Below are positions 63,808 to 64,000 of a stretch of 64,000 nucleotides of DNA, piece by piece. A program made the position numbers and the translations under genes. Every line of letters begins with the position of its first letter. Position 1 is the first letter of the stretch. The notes beneath the pieces are model-generated. The model saw nothing but the letters and a program-made list of their open reading frames with translations, searched no databases and had not been told where the DNA came from. The stretch comes from Glaciozyma antarctica PI12 (Eukaryota; Basidiomycota; Microbotryomycetes; Kriegeriales; Camptobasidiaceae). The stretch spans positions 914,838-978,837 of the forward strand of contig KZ627156.1 of assembly GCA_002917775.1 (NCBI GenBank), in the 5' to 3' direction.

Positions 63808-64000
63808 CTAGCTGTTCACCCATGCCATGAAAGTCGCATCTGCGGCGAGTGAGCGGGGTCAGCGACGCTCGAGAGTTGTGGCGATGGTACTTACCTTCCA
63901 GAAGATTAACGTAGTTGAAACCTTCCTCGTACACGCCGAGTCGCCGGAGCCTCGAGCATCGTTTGATGAGAATGAACGAGCGAATAGATGGGTCTCGCTC
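63808..64000 (-). CDS. 3' end of an unidentified gene (5' part outside window)
   Basis: Reading leftwards from the window edge, an open exon encodes FILIKRCSRLRRLGVYEEGF followed by NYVNLLE. A 54-nt intron (donor GTAAGTACC, branch GCTGAC, acceptor GCCGCAG) joins it to DATFMAWVNS and a TAG at 63808-63810. The splice signals are good and the frame is continuous, so a real terminal exon is likely. Too little is visible to name the protein. The neighbouring RING-H2 gene converges on it. Confidence 0.45.

Noticed and set aside
1-64000. transposons, LTR elements, virus-like elements, CRISPR arrays
   Set aside because: No reverse transcriptase, integrase, transposase or capsid motif, no long terminal repeat and no spaced repeat array was seen on either strand.

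Overview
The window looks like nuclear DNA of a basidiomycete fungus, most probably a red yeast of the Rhodotorula/Rhodosporidium/Sporobolomyces group. The evidence is a GC-rich sequence, tightly packed genes on both strands, and many short introns (mostly about 50-100 nt) with GTRNGY donors, CTRAC-like branch points and YAG acceptors. The protein set fits too: isocitrate lyase, 2-methylisocitrate lyase, Spo14-type phospholipase D, an Asd4/AreB-like GATA factor and a candidate promethin-like lipid-droplet protein. I see no mobile element, tRNA, rRNA or CRISPR array. All assignments come from reading motifs by eye. No database search was run, and exon borders are inferred from frame and splice signals.

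Layout. 1-9.3 kb: a monoacylglycerol-lipase-like hydrolase (3' end outside the window), an Ima1-type inner nuclear membrane protein, an unrecognised nuclear-looking protein, and two candidate transcription factors, one of them a divergent Zn2Cys6 type. 9.5-14.3 kb: isocitrate lyase and a universal-stress-protein gene. 14.6-20.9 kb: PX-PH phospholipase D. 21.3-27.6 kb: an MFS transporter divergent from a GATA factor. 28-34.4 kb: an FYRN/FYRC (TBRG1-like) protein, REV7 and ECO1. 34.5-42.5 kb: a hypothetical protein, an Atos-family protein, a truncated PB1 paralog and a full PB1 protein. 42.7-53.7 kb: NPL4, UTP11, catalase, mitochondrial 2-methylisocitrate lyase and the promethin-like protein. 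54.7-63.6 kb: a very large disordered conserved protein, an RBR E3 ligase and a RING-H2 E3 ligase. 63.8-64 kb: the 3' end of an unidentified gene.

Functional themes. Peroxisomal and mitochondrial C2/C3 metabolism is represented by isocitrate lyase, catalase and methylisocitrate lyase, the last two being neighbours. Lipid turnover is represented by the lipase-like hydrolase, phospholipase D and the promethin-like protein. Ubiquitin handling is represented by NPL4, the RBR ligase and the RING-H2 ligase, and chromosome maintenance by ECO1 and REV7.

The most unusual signal is that between 45.3 and 52.8 kb four genes have an intron exactly at the start codon. UTP11 and catalase read A^TG, the promethin-like gene reads AT^G, and NPL4 has a first coding exon of just ATG. 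In these genes the initiator codon is made, or joined to the rest of the gene, only by splicing. A second recurring signal is that several otherwise well-conserved genes have a single reading-frame break, usually one surplus base in a short homopolymer. I read these first as sequence errors. Cryptic short introns or frameshifting remain possible.
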